From Agrococcus sp. KRD186 (GTDB lineage: Bacteria; Actinomycetota; Actinomycetes; Actinomycetales; Microbacteriaceae): 64,000 nucleotides of DNA. The translations under genes and the position numbers were made by a program. The notes under the pieces were generated by a model that had not been told where the DNA came from, ran no database searches, and worked only from the letters and a program-made list of their open reading frames with translations. Below are positions 15,001-20,061 of the stretch, one piece after another. The stretch lies in NCBI RefSeq assembly GCF_017168255.1, contig NZ_JABFAP010000001.1:719087-783086 (forward strand), read 5' to 3'. Each line of letters opens with the position of its first letter. Positions within the stretch are counted from its first letter, which is position 1.

Positions 15001-16612
15001 GGCTCCCGGCGCGTCGGGCGGGCTGGTCATCGACGGCTATAGCGACCGCGACTACAAGATGGTGCTGCTCGACCAGACCTCCGGCACCGTTGTGCTCGCC
15101 CACCGAATCCGCAACAGGACGGTGATCGACGCCACCTTCACCGCCGCCCTCGCCGTGGGAGTCGACCACCGCCTCGTCGTGACCCTGTTGGGCACCACAG
15201 TGACCATCACCCTCAATGGCGTGACGCTCGGCTCCTACTCCTACAAAGGAGCCGTCGCTGACGGGTACCTCGGCCTGATGGCAGCGACGGGCGCGACCGC
15301 CTTCGACGGGGTGCACGTCGTCTACGGCGTGCCGCTGACCTTCTCGGCGGATCCGGTTCCGCCGACGCTGACTGTGCCGCCTCCGGTGACTCGGACGGCG
15401 ACCGCGGGCACGACGACGCTGTTCATCAGCGACGCGACCATCGGCACCGCCACCGCGACCGACAACGTCGCCGGCGTCGTGGTGACCCGAACCGGCATGC
15501 CGGCCGGCAACCTCTTCCCAGTCGGGGTCACCACCATCACCTGGACCGCGACCGACGCGTTCGGAAACACCACCAGCGGCACACAGCTGGTGACCGTGCT
15601 CGCTTCGCCCCCGGTCGTCACCGTGACGGTCCTGGATGCTGCGGGGGCCGAGGCCGACTCGAACCCCCTGACGTTCCGGGTGACCCGCAGCGACGGCGCA
15701 GGGGCGCTCGGTGTCGCCATGCACTGGGGCGGCGCGGCAACGTTCGGTGTCGATTACAAGGTGCAGGTGACAGGCGGCACGCTGGCAGCGGACGGCCGCA
15801 CGCTCACGCTCGCTGCCGGGGTGCTGCAGGCGACGATCACACTCACAGTCGTGGATGACACGTTCGTGGAGGGAGCCGAGGCGGTGACGCTGGCGATCGG
15901 TGCCGGCGCCGGCTACGCCGTGGGCTCGCCATCGTCGACCTCGGGCTCCATCGCCGACAACGACACAGCACCGGCTCCGACGACGGCGTCCGTGAGCCTC
16001 GCCGCGATCGACGGCGCTGGTGCGGAGAACCCGACCGACACCCTGACCTTCGTCATCACACGCACGGGCAGAACCGACACCACGATCACGATCAGGCTGA
16101 ATTGGTCGGGGACGGCCGTCCTCGGCAGCGGCAAGGACTACACCGTGAGCGCCACGGGTGGCTCGTTGAACAGCAGAGCGACTGCGATCACCCTCGCGGC
16201 CGGGGTGACCACCGTGACGCTGTCCTTGACGCCGGTCCGCGACAGCAAGTCGGAGTCGCCCGAATCCGTCGTGCTCACCCTGGGCACGGGGGCCGGATAT
16301 GCGCTCACCGCAGAGCAGAGCGTGACCGGCACGATCACCGACACCATGAACCAGTCACCCGCGGCAGTGCTCGGGAGTGGCAGTACGGTGTCCACCCTCC
16401 CCGTTTCGGAGAGTGTCACCTCCGAGTTCGAGACGACGCTCATCGTGGTCGAGACCGCGACGGCGCCGACCAAGGCAGGGTCGATCGCGACGTCCGACGC
16501 GCCGACGGAGGCGCCGACGGAGCCGCCACCCTCCTCGCGGGTCTCCCAGCCCGCGACGCTGGGCCCGCCGTCGGCGAGCAACTGGCCTTCGCGGTCGGCG
16601 CGTCGAGCGTGA
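2..16612 (+). CDS. Giant secreted RTX/Calx-beta repeat protein, 5' end missing
   Basis: The frame is open from the first bases, so the N terminus and signal peptide lie outside the window; at least 5,536 residues are present. Residues 1-1100 are modules alternating 'A.IG..V.V.A' strands with Gly-Ala-rich stretches, typical of beta-helices, interrupted by several 'GDAV.Y..G......G.TYYV' modules. Scattered 'GG.GND.F' repeats occur near residue 2200, Calx-beta-like segments near 2600-2830, and a dense RTX block at about 3240-4655. Two concanavalin/LamG-like sandwiches follow (about 4754-4933 and 4944-5110), then a HYR-like domain (5119-5201) and two Calx-beta domains (5205-5318, 5326-5445). The RTX motifs should bind calcium once outside the cell. 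The likely role is a surface adhesin or matrix protein; this is inference from architecture. No LPXTG anchor is visible at the C terminus, which ends in a low-complexity Thr/Pro/Ala tail that may be frameshifted. Confidence 0.85.
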   Translation: MTGTAQVAVTATSANLVTASLRGGSGSTGLAVTTIGATITIDDLLIAEVGDGAHVDAHSLLVRVGEGLAAPATRTATVTVVAGTGGLIAVQAISARTTITGSALARIGDAIIETDAATEVLAHVQTTATTTTTGGEGGLVAVGVYSPTAEIGTSTTPVTVSAIVDEGATLTVGDLTVTAWADSDATAKMPSGGVGVVSIGTGQAVSFVDTRVIARIGRAAAVPVDGVEAVSGYATAVTATGNVSVTATLRETATSDADRTTGGLLTVSALSAQATVQGGAAAELGQRVTVGARNVTVTATIRAAVADASMVISGGAAIEVKAPSTTAKSITTTSAGIGANSVITATGVNGVGGDVTVSATGRAEADAYSAAWGGGAVTAGVPNATATVFPTVTVKVGTGTRITATGDVSVTAVVTRTPESAASAPDGDIVAVDATTDTMTVDFPLNTGDQVTYTASGGQIGGLSTCTGTAETCRTYTVTVLQPRTATTPATIAFDEAFSLANVDAVRDIITFASPHSLRSGDAVRLLSNGTLDIIENWQGLSETGVFYVRVLDPLRIRLVATLAAATLAEANLPLYGFTLVSGGTYLSMMSATPPAVGDAVTYEAGAVAEFTQDDVDVTITTFNWCGTSVTGPTRGAPLCTAAGGMNPEAPVAHSDAANNIYSPAHGFATGDAVLYHGSGLNLVDGRTYYVIRVDADVFRLAATYFQAVGYAGSNSNPGDDSDFNDANDIAPIAAANIAIVRVDQTAAGRAVVHSLARVLAGLEHGQTYYVVAGAAGQPQTRGLSLTRGGIAIALRDNDTFQLMRNNGGVVNVTPSTPTRRGIHTIGTLGLDLAPCAASCTAVDTLRLVLTAPLSGSHELTGPGGAALADSFAVAGNGSSTADARGGQGGIGDFNFPSATLHYAADATISVMALSVRAGGDITIAARSETKQQATADASSGGGLTVGEAHADVWVYQNNELDTAVTIDDGTQLVAGDDLTITAASDHITSASARAVGGGGVSGKIAETTARLDFSTRVTIGERAVLTAGDALVVHARSRSDVQTFSETYSVAVGGGADSDGTNDDRGVYVAADTLVTIGAGVTITGDSVAIGAFVDRLYARARAWATAYSPVFLGVAVALADALVQVDAVTKVDILGASGNVTRITGERGVDIRAVVASIEIIRDDYALAVALFFFPIAHQYGATNLATSVSTSSFVIVTAGARDNTRVSETKLVVGTSLGLNKASPALALLVEASTTIGGSDAESITWGADVVILGGLTGQPELVIDEQGFIRALNSVSVWDDLSQVGVGPTLGVGSQITDGDYYVRVTNTGYGDVAFVADVSRNPSGVLPVFTFRDNLESVTIIDHSEQDLHIVGIDMIYRGSDVPLVEFVRRTDASGAVLAEGRADDNVMEFDLWRNLTPAGSIVDVQKLQSTADIVVRGPILNPAGWTRLLNGQGDIRSVGTSWIETWVAEIEATLGSLGTATDRLEVRLVKSVNRGDRPAATDNSCRDFTMFVTAGLDAYLFLQAVERGALCPGETDTGHLAVGIDRIDTGRHADLVIEDSLRDRTAGSPGNVRVVVDRGGYDQHHTSHFRPDTVAIVRDPAAYALGGTAIASIWSFERTATLTARAATTHPTGLAAFTLPRTMTASATVPPSSGVIAGGDITIADVQGAANWTTSGSAGLASPTVTLVAYTDVLGTGHIDVSVDGFVTLVETAGDLRAGMIRSRGGDVHLSSRAGSIVDAQAGADASASVGDSDADVVGTTITLLAPNGGIGSAANFLEIDSSNRDGGLVGGTLFADAEGSIRITEIDGIAASVDDLRIDLVTAGADVTLTTRAGSIIDAFGDSDADVEGDSIDLDAIGGSIGQTGNDLDIDSSFTGIGDVGLQATVSIWLTEVASTLRLVLAEALGGNVTLTVRESSAALDEDLDLLHSGAVRFAEAALRSVPRGRIAATGSVLLQVGDDITTSSNGEIRAGGAIDIYGDWLNLDETYGTTIVLRGDIVPGAASVSRIWGDTDVDTFQFGDDTGVDPDNTKTTYGSPGYIHLGGDTRVYGGQNLSSTDEADGEDRFIVWYLQTMNVAAGHTLVLDGQAETDIYTFYTTGSRGSPRNYVAHVLDTGAANDGVDELWIYGADSALSGYENATTPHPYDDIFLLRSVARIDGEAFDRPGFVALLHTTIDVAAPSGVALLADNAFAVERIGYDAGVNGRLSVLGQGGNDSFASDDVTVIATLDGGAGNDVFQIGQLYGLQRDAGPFSGTTGVTTGGSLHPDDVYATIATTRGWLSRGTSAPLLVQGGNGDDSFTVYANQAPLRLEGDDGNDMFVVRAFALARTTGDCSATGTTCEIVWRDAAARVAMPLLGASLFSTAAATDIRTGTGQNQVQYTINAPVSVEGGAGVDKLVVLGTEFADHIVVTATAIYGAGLAVSYAGVELLEIDGLEGDDIFDILSTALGVATRVIGGLGSDIVNVAGDVAGAVVSRDVEGTTGAVNHDVSSADDDYDGLAAPGVDVTVVRGAQGKVIIEETGTGTLVREGGVADTYLVYLAEAPTADVYVTVSAGRSTSNETGADTLWLSRVIAGAVDYDRNIWINGVLTPVPAHSIVLLFTSSSWSRSDAQIVSVIAAEDSVAEGSGVVVISHSVLSADPNFAHTPVRNVEVTVRDDDQPAIEVIPIDAAGTPDDATVVIEGTATTELTDRIIVRLATDPGAEVTVRISLSDARVVLSGTGVSLVSTGVYDVVIPDGDWEVGVVVTVRAANDTVRQDPHFTALSLRVVSGGYAAATMTIDVRVHDDDTPGLVVVETGGSTRVITGPNAQGDSYDIRLTGRPDAPVTVALESDGQTDIVAGGRVTYQAVGAQFSGDIAYDVATGTLRRLDGGSWLDAGFFEGQLLTIGADAALYKVQLISGSTSGLLDLLRLTAAGRPTSVPGTVTVRQWAATVVFTPDDWYLPVTVNLVADEYYVLPPGSENLKTFAKQPHLLGGIRGPLAVEGGTTAADRSLRPALLLPGEGNGPLFAIAPQPPEAQQIDVLNVFADSSQADLVGELTSTTLTGLGMNAVPLDLGALLGDGESMPFGEPRVFPAGISFGTIVYDPITGTYDQDAALSTIEVLNILLGEGNDRVTISGTLLRGPDRNADGTLGQTAVHGGITTVHGGGNWFLPSGVVGGDMIIITGGAGPDSPLVVYGDTSQDGIWYSGDPSLHSVRSFGSKPYPAEIGGGDARFLFPVGNPYTRAGNDVIDASALFAGLVAGTLPSVGFTAYGGAGDDTIIGSAAPDYLVGGSGDDSISGGRGSDQIYGDNGVNVDVVLRELSIPWVNTSAWVNRDDLAAGDDRLHGDALGSTASAADEYDDIVFGDYGTVRQDIASATVGVAPAYGYVNPVRLQKIETAGRVREIASTRPADGGDDLITGDGGRDRLFGGNGADEIRGGDQPGVIFGDHGRMLYIEGTPSITILHLVESIDERFGVADTISAGIHDDIIAGGAGGDTIDAGIGQNIVFGDHGRVRGVEDNVPNRPIPSAYGDGTSDDYQVPVLALVEGYVPVGSETSSGFGGDDAIRTGLGRDMVFGGGGNDAIVANAGETARLRDGNNILFGDYGFVDYLLDDQSEYTDDAHDIDVVSSFVAWTHLGGHDTITSGAGNDILVGGAGDDVLSGGQGSNLVFGDNARMASNPALPDLHLTIFAVHEFLICIIETLGFADEDGGRDTIFGGEGRDILFGGGASDVIYGFGGDDVIFGDHGRVTCTTGAYDPDDPRNGLCIEQGGTIDFRATNTRSEAGSGDDLVYAGEGNDIVMGQQGDDILYGEGGDDILIGGSNVAGALDGDDVIDGGAGNDLIAGDNGDCCRRADLLDPRMRALLGALIYGTSITDGTDGHALVTAAAQNDPNGGSQYKLTILDHSDDIQTNHPELWGHDYIAGGAGDDEIYGQLGNDVIQGDGHVNGLVLDITGFTVDSVTGNLLVGGLPIAATDVWPVVKTRTQGVIGAWRDDPLDATVTDTLQVHPSVEAATDGDDYIEGGGGNDTVFGGLGQDDIIGDSSDLYGLGADQRLVLSLPVDAKPAAVKDAAGAVVQWRVVGVQGSVLTLAGTALGLTPGAYKVTVGGAGIADPVMVTIELIAGGIRLIAGVEWRSLGSFCLGAECRPAGADMLFGGAGTAISRNHIGQATVQDAAGDTVVAGDGTILTSPTGHARDADTIAGDNARILRLVGTNGVQHSPNAYLTFAYDNDAGGLRIIPRAVEMLDYTFGGPGYRAALAATDRGAGDEIHGEAGDDTVYGMTGNDIIFGDGQDDDLIGGYGDDWISGGTGDDGILGDDGRISTSRNSSTGWTAAGVPCTANGTTCYSEPLYGILALRPTDPDTRTTQGDVLGEVITTPGRVQEETINVAGVLNKTVNLTPYFADPNDLDPLYRPAGGYDDILFGGLGDDAIHGGVGDDAMTGAEALVAGFAPNYVESCTGGLSIDCTAVRDGLIRIDFGHPNNPGDILRFNPDDIDGWHYDRTRRAGEFDLYDEYEPRRAILFNAAAEVWSCTSYSPSGHTCTGSADIASYPHQWFLNNVTTEGPVVVGCISFANNGACLGTGPARSDGADVLFGDLGNDWIVGGTGHDTLWGGWGNDLLQADDDLHSGCLASTPSGTCTQTGDTWLNDTPDTHVAYEDRAFGGAGRDILIGNTGGDRLIDWTGEFNSYIVPFAPFGIATVSRQVPPALFEFLYALSAAQGADATRAFDWNADYSERNGEPYGEIGLIVQQDHGLWQDQSGAPADPQAGNIPGGKRDVLRSATFDDGRLSAVAVDSGIWEVSGGALGVSVASLGQDAAATFIVDDALPVYYEIGASVKVTKPIGGWEANAYIIFDYYSPTDFRFAGLDQSTNKIVMGHRNATGWIVDVQAAVGNIVPGRYYSLLVSVNGIVVTVSLDGVEKLTHQFGARWVDGAARALNTGLVGVGTDNSRTVFDNFVVRTVPPQTTFETSEDFSDGVADGYTSTGTWIVTGGALRGTGDATPAMSILDLPARAIGGTTTTLDATVNLAPGASGGLVIDGYSDRDYKMVLLDQTSGTVVLAHRIRNRTVIDATFTAALAVGVDHRLVVTLLGTTVTITLNGVTLGSYSYKGAVADGYLGLMAATGATAFDGVHVVYGVPLTFSADPVPPTLTVPPPVTRTATAGTTTLFISDATIGTATATDNVAGVVVTRTGMPAGNLFPVGVTTITWTATDAFGNTTSGTQLVTVLASPPVVTVTVLDAAGAEADSNPLTFRVTRSDGAGALGVAMHWGGAATFGVDYKVQVTGGTLAADGRTLTLAAGVLQATITLTVVDDTFVEGAEAVTLAIGAGAGYAVGSPSSTSGSIADNDTAPAPTTASVSLAAIDGAGAENPTDTLTFVITRTGRTDTTITIRLNWSGTAVLGSGKDYTVSATGGSLNSRATAITLAAGVTTVTLSLTPVRDSKSESPESVVLTLGTGAGYALTAEQSVTGTITDTMNQSPAAVLGSGSTVSTLPVSESVTSEFETTLIVVETATAPTKAGSIATSDAPTEAPTEPPPSSRVSQPATLGPPSASNWPSRSARRA
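9721..13965 (+). repeat. RTX (hemolysin-type) nonapeptide repeat block
   Basis: This part of the giant gene encodes groups of the GGxGxDxUx nonapeptide, for example GGAGDDTIIG, GGSGDDSISG and GGAGNDLIAG. The groups are separated by variable inserts of 40-150 residues. A second motif of the form (V/I/L)FGD(H/Y/N)(G/A)(R/T/F) closes many groups, at about 10003, 10243, 10429, 10710, 10919 and 11138, with looser versions at about 12516 and 12858. RTX motifs are known to form calcium-bound parallel beta-rolls. The inserts carry Cys pairs, some of which might form disulfides. Confidence 0.85.
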
Positions 16613-16675
16613 TCGCCTTCGACCCGACGACCGGGCACCGCATCCACGCAGCGGTCTGAGCGGCGCTGAGGCGGG

Positions 16676-17182
16676 CTACGCGTTCAGCGTCGCTTCGACG
16701 TCGGCCATCGTGACGTAGAGCTGTCCCTCCACACGCGTCGGCCGGAAGCCGACTGCTGTGTAGAAGGCCACGGCACCCGCGTCTGCGTCGACCAGGATGG
16801 CTGCCGCACCGACGCTGCGGGCCGCCGCGACGGCGCGGACCATGGCATCCCGCATGAGCGACGCGCCGAGGCCCATCCCCGTGTAACGCGCATCGCGCGC
16901 GAGGCGGCCGATCAGCACTGCGGGGATCTGCCGGGGCATGTTCGCACGCAGCCTCTTCGGGCCGTCCGCTCGCGCGATGCTCGTCATCGAGAGGCAGGAG
17001 AAGCCAGCCACGCTGCCATCGTCGGCTGTGACGATGAAGGTGCGCGCCGACCCGCGCTCCTCGGCCTCGGCGGCATGCTCGGTGAGCCAGGCGTCGACGG
17101 TGGGCAGCCCCGAGTCGAAGGCGGAGAGCTCTGGCGGCTCGTCGAAGTCCGCCAGCGGCCTCGCACGCGAGAACCTGGTCAA
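16676..17182 (-). CDS. GNAT acetyltransferase, probable TacT-like toxin
   Basis: This 168-residue protein has the GNAT fold. The acetyl-CoA loop RYTGMGLG is at residues 99-106 and a likely catalytic Tyr is Y141 in AFYTAVGF. Size, sequence style and partner match the TacT/AtaT class of toxins, which acetylate aminoacyl-tRNA and stop translation; that activity is inferred. The start is TTG at 17182, which overlaps the antitoxin stop as TTGA, so translation is coupled and toxin dose probably stays below antitoxin dose. It converges on the giant RTX gene, with 63 bp between the stops. A non-toxin GNAT is possible, but the DUF1778-type partner makes the toxin reading likely. Confidence 0.8.
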   Translation of the reverse strand: MTRFSRARPLADFDEPPELSAFDSGLPTVDAWLTEHAAEAEERGSARTFIVTADDGSVAGFSCLSMTSIARADGPKRLRANMPRQIPAVLIGRLARDARYTGMGLGASLMRDAMVRAVAAARSVGAAAILVDADAGAVAFYTAVGFRPTRVEGQLYVTMADVEATLNA

Positions 17183-17448
17183 CGACCCAGCACGGACTCG
17201 CGCTCGAAGAGCTCCCGGAGCTCAGCGATCGGCTTGCCCGGCGCGTCGACCGCAGCGCTGAACGCGTCCCACGACTCAGCGTCCATGAACGTCGTGTGGT
17301 GGTGGGCGATGGACTCTCGTGCAGCCTGCCGCGCGACTCGGCGCACGAACTCGCCGACCTTCACGCCTTCGAGCGCCGCGGCGCGCTCCATGTCGCGCTT
17401 GTCCTCGGGTGCAAGGCGGAGCTCCAGTCGTTCGGTCGAGATTGCCAT
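17179..17448 (-). CDS. DUF1778/TacA-like antitoxin
   Basis: An 89-residue protein beginning MAISTERLELRLAPED, typical of ribbon-helix-helix DUF1778 antitoxins. The N-terminal half (residues 1-45) should dimerise and bind DNA; the C-terminal half, with a Trp and acidic residues around 58-85, should wrap the GNAT toxin. The ATG at 17448 is chosen because the family motif starts there and because a promoter and operator palindrome end only four bases upstream. The longer open frame upstream has no family similarity. It is first in a two-gene operon with the GNAT gene and is probably autoregulated through the palindrome. Confidence 0.85.
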   Translation of the reverse strand: MAISTERLELRLAPEDKRDMERAAALEGVKVGEFVRRVARQAARESIAHHHTTFMDAESWDAFSAAVDAPGKPIAELRELFERESVLGR

Positions 17449-17452
17449 GCGA

Positions 17453-17480
17453 CCACTGTACGGCAGGTGCCGTACAGTGG
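17453..17480 (-). promoter_or_regulatory. Perfect 13-bp-arm palindrome, TA operator
   Basis: The arms CCACTGTACGGCA (17453-17465) and TGCCGTACAGTGG (17468-17480) are exact reverse complements with GG between them. The element begins 4 bp upstream of the antitoxin ATG and covers the promoter spacer and -10 hexamer. A ribbon-helix-helix antitoxin bound here would block its own promoter, the usual TA autoregulation. Confidence 0.8.
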
Positions 17481-17483
17481 CAA
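17455..17483 (-). promoter_or_regulatory. Leaderless sigma-70-type promoter of the TA operon
   Basis: On the minus strand TTGCCA (17483-17478) is followed by a 17-bp spacer and TACAGT (17460-17455). Six bases later comes the antitoxin ATG, so transcription should start at or within a base or two of the A of ATG. No Shine-Dalgarno sequence is present, which agrees with a leaderless mRNA. Confidence 0.65.
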
Positions 17484-17504
17484 CCGAGGCGCTGCGATGG
17501 CCGC

Positions 17505-18275
17505 TCAGCCCTCGCGGAGGATCGGCTCGGCCTCGACCGGCTCGCCCGGCACCTTCGCCGTGCGCCAGGTGTCGATCGCGATCACGCAGCCGAGGATCGC
17601 CATCGACAGCGCGAACGACGCCGAGACGTCGGTGAGGTAGTGGTAGCCGAGGTAGATGCGCCCGGCGCCCTGCAGGACGACGACCGCGACCGCGACGGTC
17701 ACCGCGAGCACCGTGAACCATGTCCTCTGGATGCGGCTGGCCAGCAGGAACGCGAGGATCAGGAAGAAGTCGGAGGTGCCCAGCACGTGCCCCGAGGGGA
17801 ACGAGAACGTGTAGTCGGGCCCGAACAGCATGTCGTCGACCGGCGGCCGCGGGTGCTGCACGATCGGCGCGATGGTGAGCGCGAGCGCCACGCCGGTGAG
17901 CATGCCGCCGGCCAGCAGCAGCGGTCGCCAGAGATGCTTGGCCAGGATCGCCCAGGTCACCACCACCGCGAGCACGATGAGCGGGAGCGCGACCGGCCCG
18001 AAGAGCACCGCCATCGCGATGTGGAAGGCGGTCGCGTCGGCCGAGCGCAGGGTGTCGAACCAGGCGTCGACCGGTTTGTCGAGCCGCTCGATGCCGGTGC
18101 CGGTGAGCACATGCACCAGCGGCACGATGAAGAGGGCCAGGCCGACCACGATCAGCACGGCCGCGGTGACCCAGAGGCGGCGGCGAGCCGCCGGCTCGAG
18201 CACGCGCTCCTCGACGATGAAGCGCTCGTGCCAGCGACGCAGCCGCTCACCTCGCGTCCTCGCGGCTAGCGACAC
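17505..18275 (-). CDS. PAP2-family phosphatase, membrane protein
   Basis: A 256-residue membrane protein with about six hydrophobic helices. The three PAP2 signatures are present: HPRPP at 141-145 in place of KxxxxxxRP, PSGH at 160-163, and R206 with H212 and D216 in GRIYLGYHYLTD. Known relatives dephosphorylate lipid phosphates such as phosphatidate or undecaprenyl pyrophosphate on the outer face of the membrane; the substrate here cannot be told. The start is GTG at 18275, preceded by GAAGGGA at good spacing. It is transcribed away from the MFS gene. Confidence 0.85.
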   Translation of the reverse strand: MSLAARTRGERLRRWHERFIVEERVLEPAARRRLWVTAAVLIVVGLALFIVPLVHVLTGTGIERLDKPVDAWFDTLRSADATAFHIAMAVLFGPVALPLIVLAVVVTWAILAKHLWRPLLLAGGMLTGVALALTIAPIVQHPRPPVDDMLFGPDYTFSFPSGHVLGTSDFFLILAFLLASRIQRTWFTVLAVTVAVAVVVLQGAGRIYLGYHYLTDVSASFALSMAILGCVIAIDTWRTAKVPGEPVEAEPILREG

Positions 18276-18420
18276 CGTGCCATCCCTTCGTGCCGACGCG
18301 GGATGCGCGGGCCGTGCACGAGATCATCCCACGGTAGATTGGCATCGCCCCGCACAGCGCCCGTGAGGGAACCGCTCACGAGCGCGCACGGGCCCTGTCG
18401 CGCCAGACGAAGGACTCGCT

Positions 18421-19629
18421 GTGCCCGCTGCCCACCGCTCGCGCCGACTCGCGCTGCTGCAGACGGCGCTCGTGTCGACGGCGTTCGCGATGCAGCTGGT
18501 GATCTCGAACGCGATCAACCCGCTGCTGCCGATCTACCGCGCGCAGCTCGGCCTGAACGCCGTGGTGCTCTCGCTCACCTTCGTGCTCTACGTGGGCGCG
18601 CTGGTCGTGGTGCTCGCGCTGCTGGCGAACCCGCGCTTCGCGCGCCATGCGCCCGCGCTGCTGCTGGCGAGCCTCGTCGCGCTGGTCGCCTCCGACCTGT
18701 TCGCGCTGCACCCGGAGCCCTGGTCGATCCTCACCGCCCGCGTGCTCGTGGGCGTGGCCGGCGGCCTCGGCACCGGCGCGGCGTCGGCGCTGGTGGTCGG
18801 CACGATCGGTGCGGCAGGCCGCTCGATCACCTCGACCGGCAACATCGCCGGCGCGGTGGTCGGCGTGGTGGCTGCGCAGCTGCTCGTCTCGACGGTGGGG
18901 GCGGATGCGCCCGGTCTCGTCTTCGTCGGCCATGCGGTGCTCGTCGTGGTGCTGTTCATCGCGCTGGCAGCCGTGCTCTGGGCGAGGCGGCGCGTCAACG
19001 CGCGCGCCCTCGAGCATCAGACGGCTTCGATCGAGCTCGGCGGCCGGCAGCGGCTGCGGCTGCCTGCTCGCGCGCTGCCGGTGCTCGTGACCGGCAGCAT
19101 CGCCTGGGTCGCTCTCAGCATCAGCGTCGTCTTCAGCGCCACGATCTTCGCCGACCTCGGCCAGCCGCTCGTGCAGGCCGTCGGCCCCGCGCTGCTGCTG
19201 GTGGCGAGCGGCATCCTGCAGTTCGCCAGCCCGGCCCTCACGCGTGTCGCGCCGTGGCTGAGTGGCGCCCTCACGCTCGCCGTCGGCGCCGCCGCCGTCG
19301 CGGCAGGCTCGTTCGCCGCGTTGCCGGTCATCGCGGTCGCCGGCCTGACGCTGATCGGGGCCGGCGCAGGCGTCGCCTACCGGGCGGGCCTCGTCGCCTT
19401 CACGCTCGGCGCCTCCAGCTCGCGGCAGGGCGCGCTCGCCTCGATGTACGCGGCCGTGACCTACGCCGTCGCCGCGGCCTCCGCGCTGATCGTCGGCCGA
19501 GTGAGCGACCTGATCGGCTTCGGGCCCACCGCTGTGGGTGCGTACGGGCTGCTGACGCTGCTCGCGCTGCTCGCGCTCGCGTGGGCGCCAAGGCTGCGCG
19601 ACACCGTCGAGGGCGAACCGGCCCCGTAG
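18421..19629 (+). CDS. MFS transporter
   Basis: A 402-residue protein with twelve predicted hydrophobic segments and the loose layout of the major facilitator superfamily (two halves with a basic loop around residues 190-215). It starts at a GTG. The substrate is unknown; drug or sugar-acid efflux are common for such short actinobacterial members. Its 3' end overlaps, on the opposite strand, the end of a small hypothetical gene by 169 bp. It is divergent from the PAP2 gene, with a 145-bp gap that contains a TAGATT hexamer at 18335 as a possible -10. Confidence 0.8.
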   Translation: MPAAHRSRRLALLQTALVSTAFAMQLVISNAINPLLPIYRAQLGLNAVVLSLTFVLYVGALVVVLALLANPRFARHAPALLLASLVALVASDLFALHPEPWSILTARVLVGVAGGLGTGAASALVVGTIGAAGRSITSTGNIAGAVVGVVAAQLLVSTVGADAPGLVFVGHAVLVVVLFIALAAVLWARRRVNARALEHQTASIELGGRQRLRLPARALPVLVTGSIAWVALSISVVFSATIFADLGQPLVQAVGPALLLVASGILQFASPALTRVAPWLSGALTLAVGAAAVAAGSFAALPVIAVAGLTLIGAGAGVAYRAGLVAFTLGASSSRQGALASMYAAVTYAVAAASALIVGRVSDLIGFGPTAVGAYGLLTLLALLALAWAPRLRDTVEGEPAP

Positions 19630-19913
19630 GGCCCGGGCGGCGGCTTCTGCGGCGGCACCCCGCGCCGGCTGCGGCCGTCGCCGCCGCCGAGCGAGCGCCC
19701 GGTGCTGCGCTCGAACAGCGCGAGCGCGGCCTCGTGCGCCTCCTCGACGCTCGACCAGTAGCCCAGCAGGCGGCGCTGCGAGTGATCCGGCTGCGCGGTC
19801 ACCGCCCGGTAGTAGGGCTCGCGCCGCGGCCCGAGCTGCACCAGCCGCACGACCGCGAGCGGCGCACCGTCGAGCGGGTGCAGCACATGCCATTCGGCGG
19901 CTCGGATCGTCAT
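19461..19913 (-). CDS. Hypothetical protein, tail overlapping the MFS gene
   Basis: The first 90 residues (from ATG 19913) read like a real small protein: a strand-rich start with a conserved-looking WHVLHPLDG and LGYWSSVEEAHEAALALFE. The tail from about residue 95 is Pro/Ser/Ala-rich and lies entirely opposite the MFS coding sequence, so it may be junk translation or the result of a lost stop or a frameshift near 19640. I do not recognise the family. The frame is convergent with the MFS gene and divergent from the hemerythrin-like gene. Confidence 0.45.
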   Translation of the reverse strand: MTIRAAEWHVLHPLDGAPLAVVRLVQLGPRREPYYRAVTAQPDHSQRRLLGYWSSVEEAHEAALALFERSTGRSLGGGDGRSRRGVPPQKPPPGPYGAGSPSTVSRSLGAHASASSASSVSSPYAPTAVGPKPIRSLTRPTISAEAAATA

Positions 19914-19997
19914 GGCTGTGCACGCTATTGGCGGCCGATGACATGCGTCCGGCACGGGGGCCCGCGCAGGCAGCCAGCAGCACGTCGGCGCCAGCCA

Positions 19998-20026
19998 TTG
20001 TCAGCCGGCCAGCGCAGGCCTACAGT
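19998..20026 (+). promoter_or_regulatory. Sigma-70-type promoter of the hemerythrin-like gene
   Basis: TTGTCA (19998-20003) and TACAGT (20021-20026) are separated by exactly 17 bp. Transcription would start near 20033, giving a leader of about 30 nt that carries the AGAAGGA ribosome site at 20049-20055. The leader contains the small palindromes TTGGCCAA and GACAGTGTC. Confidence 0.6.
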
Positions 20027-20061
20027 TGGCCAATCCAGACAGTGTCAGAGAAGGATGGGTC

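Noticed and set aside
10895-15724. Open frame of 1,609 codons on the minus strand, and similar ones at 4661-7747, 7769-10831 and 2264-4615
   Set aside because: They lie opposite the RTX gene. Their translations are Arg/Asp/Val/His-rich with no domain, as expected for antisense of GC-rich coding DNA.
16138-16647. Minus-strand frame opposite the end of the giant gene
   Set aside because: Antisense to the second Calx-beta domain; no motif and no ribosome site.
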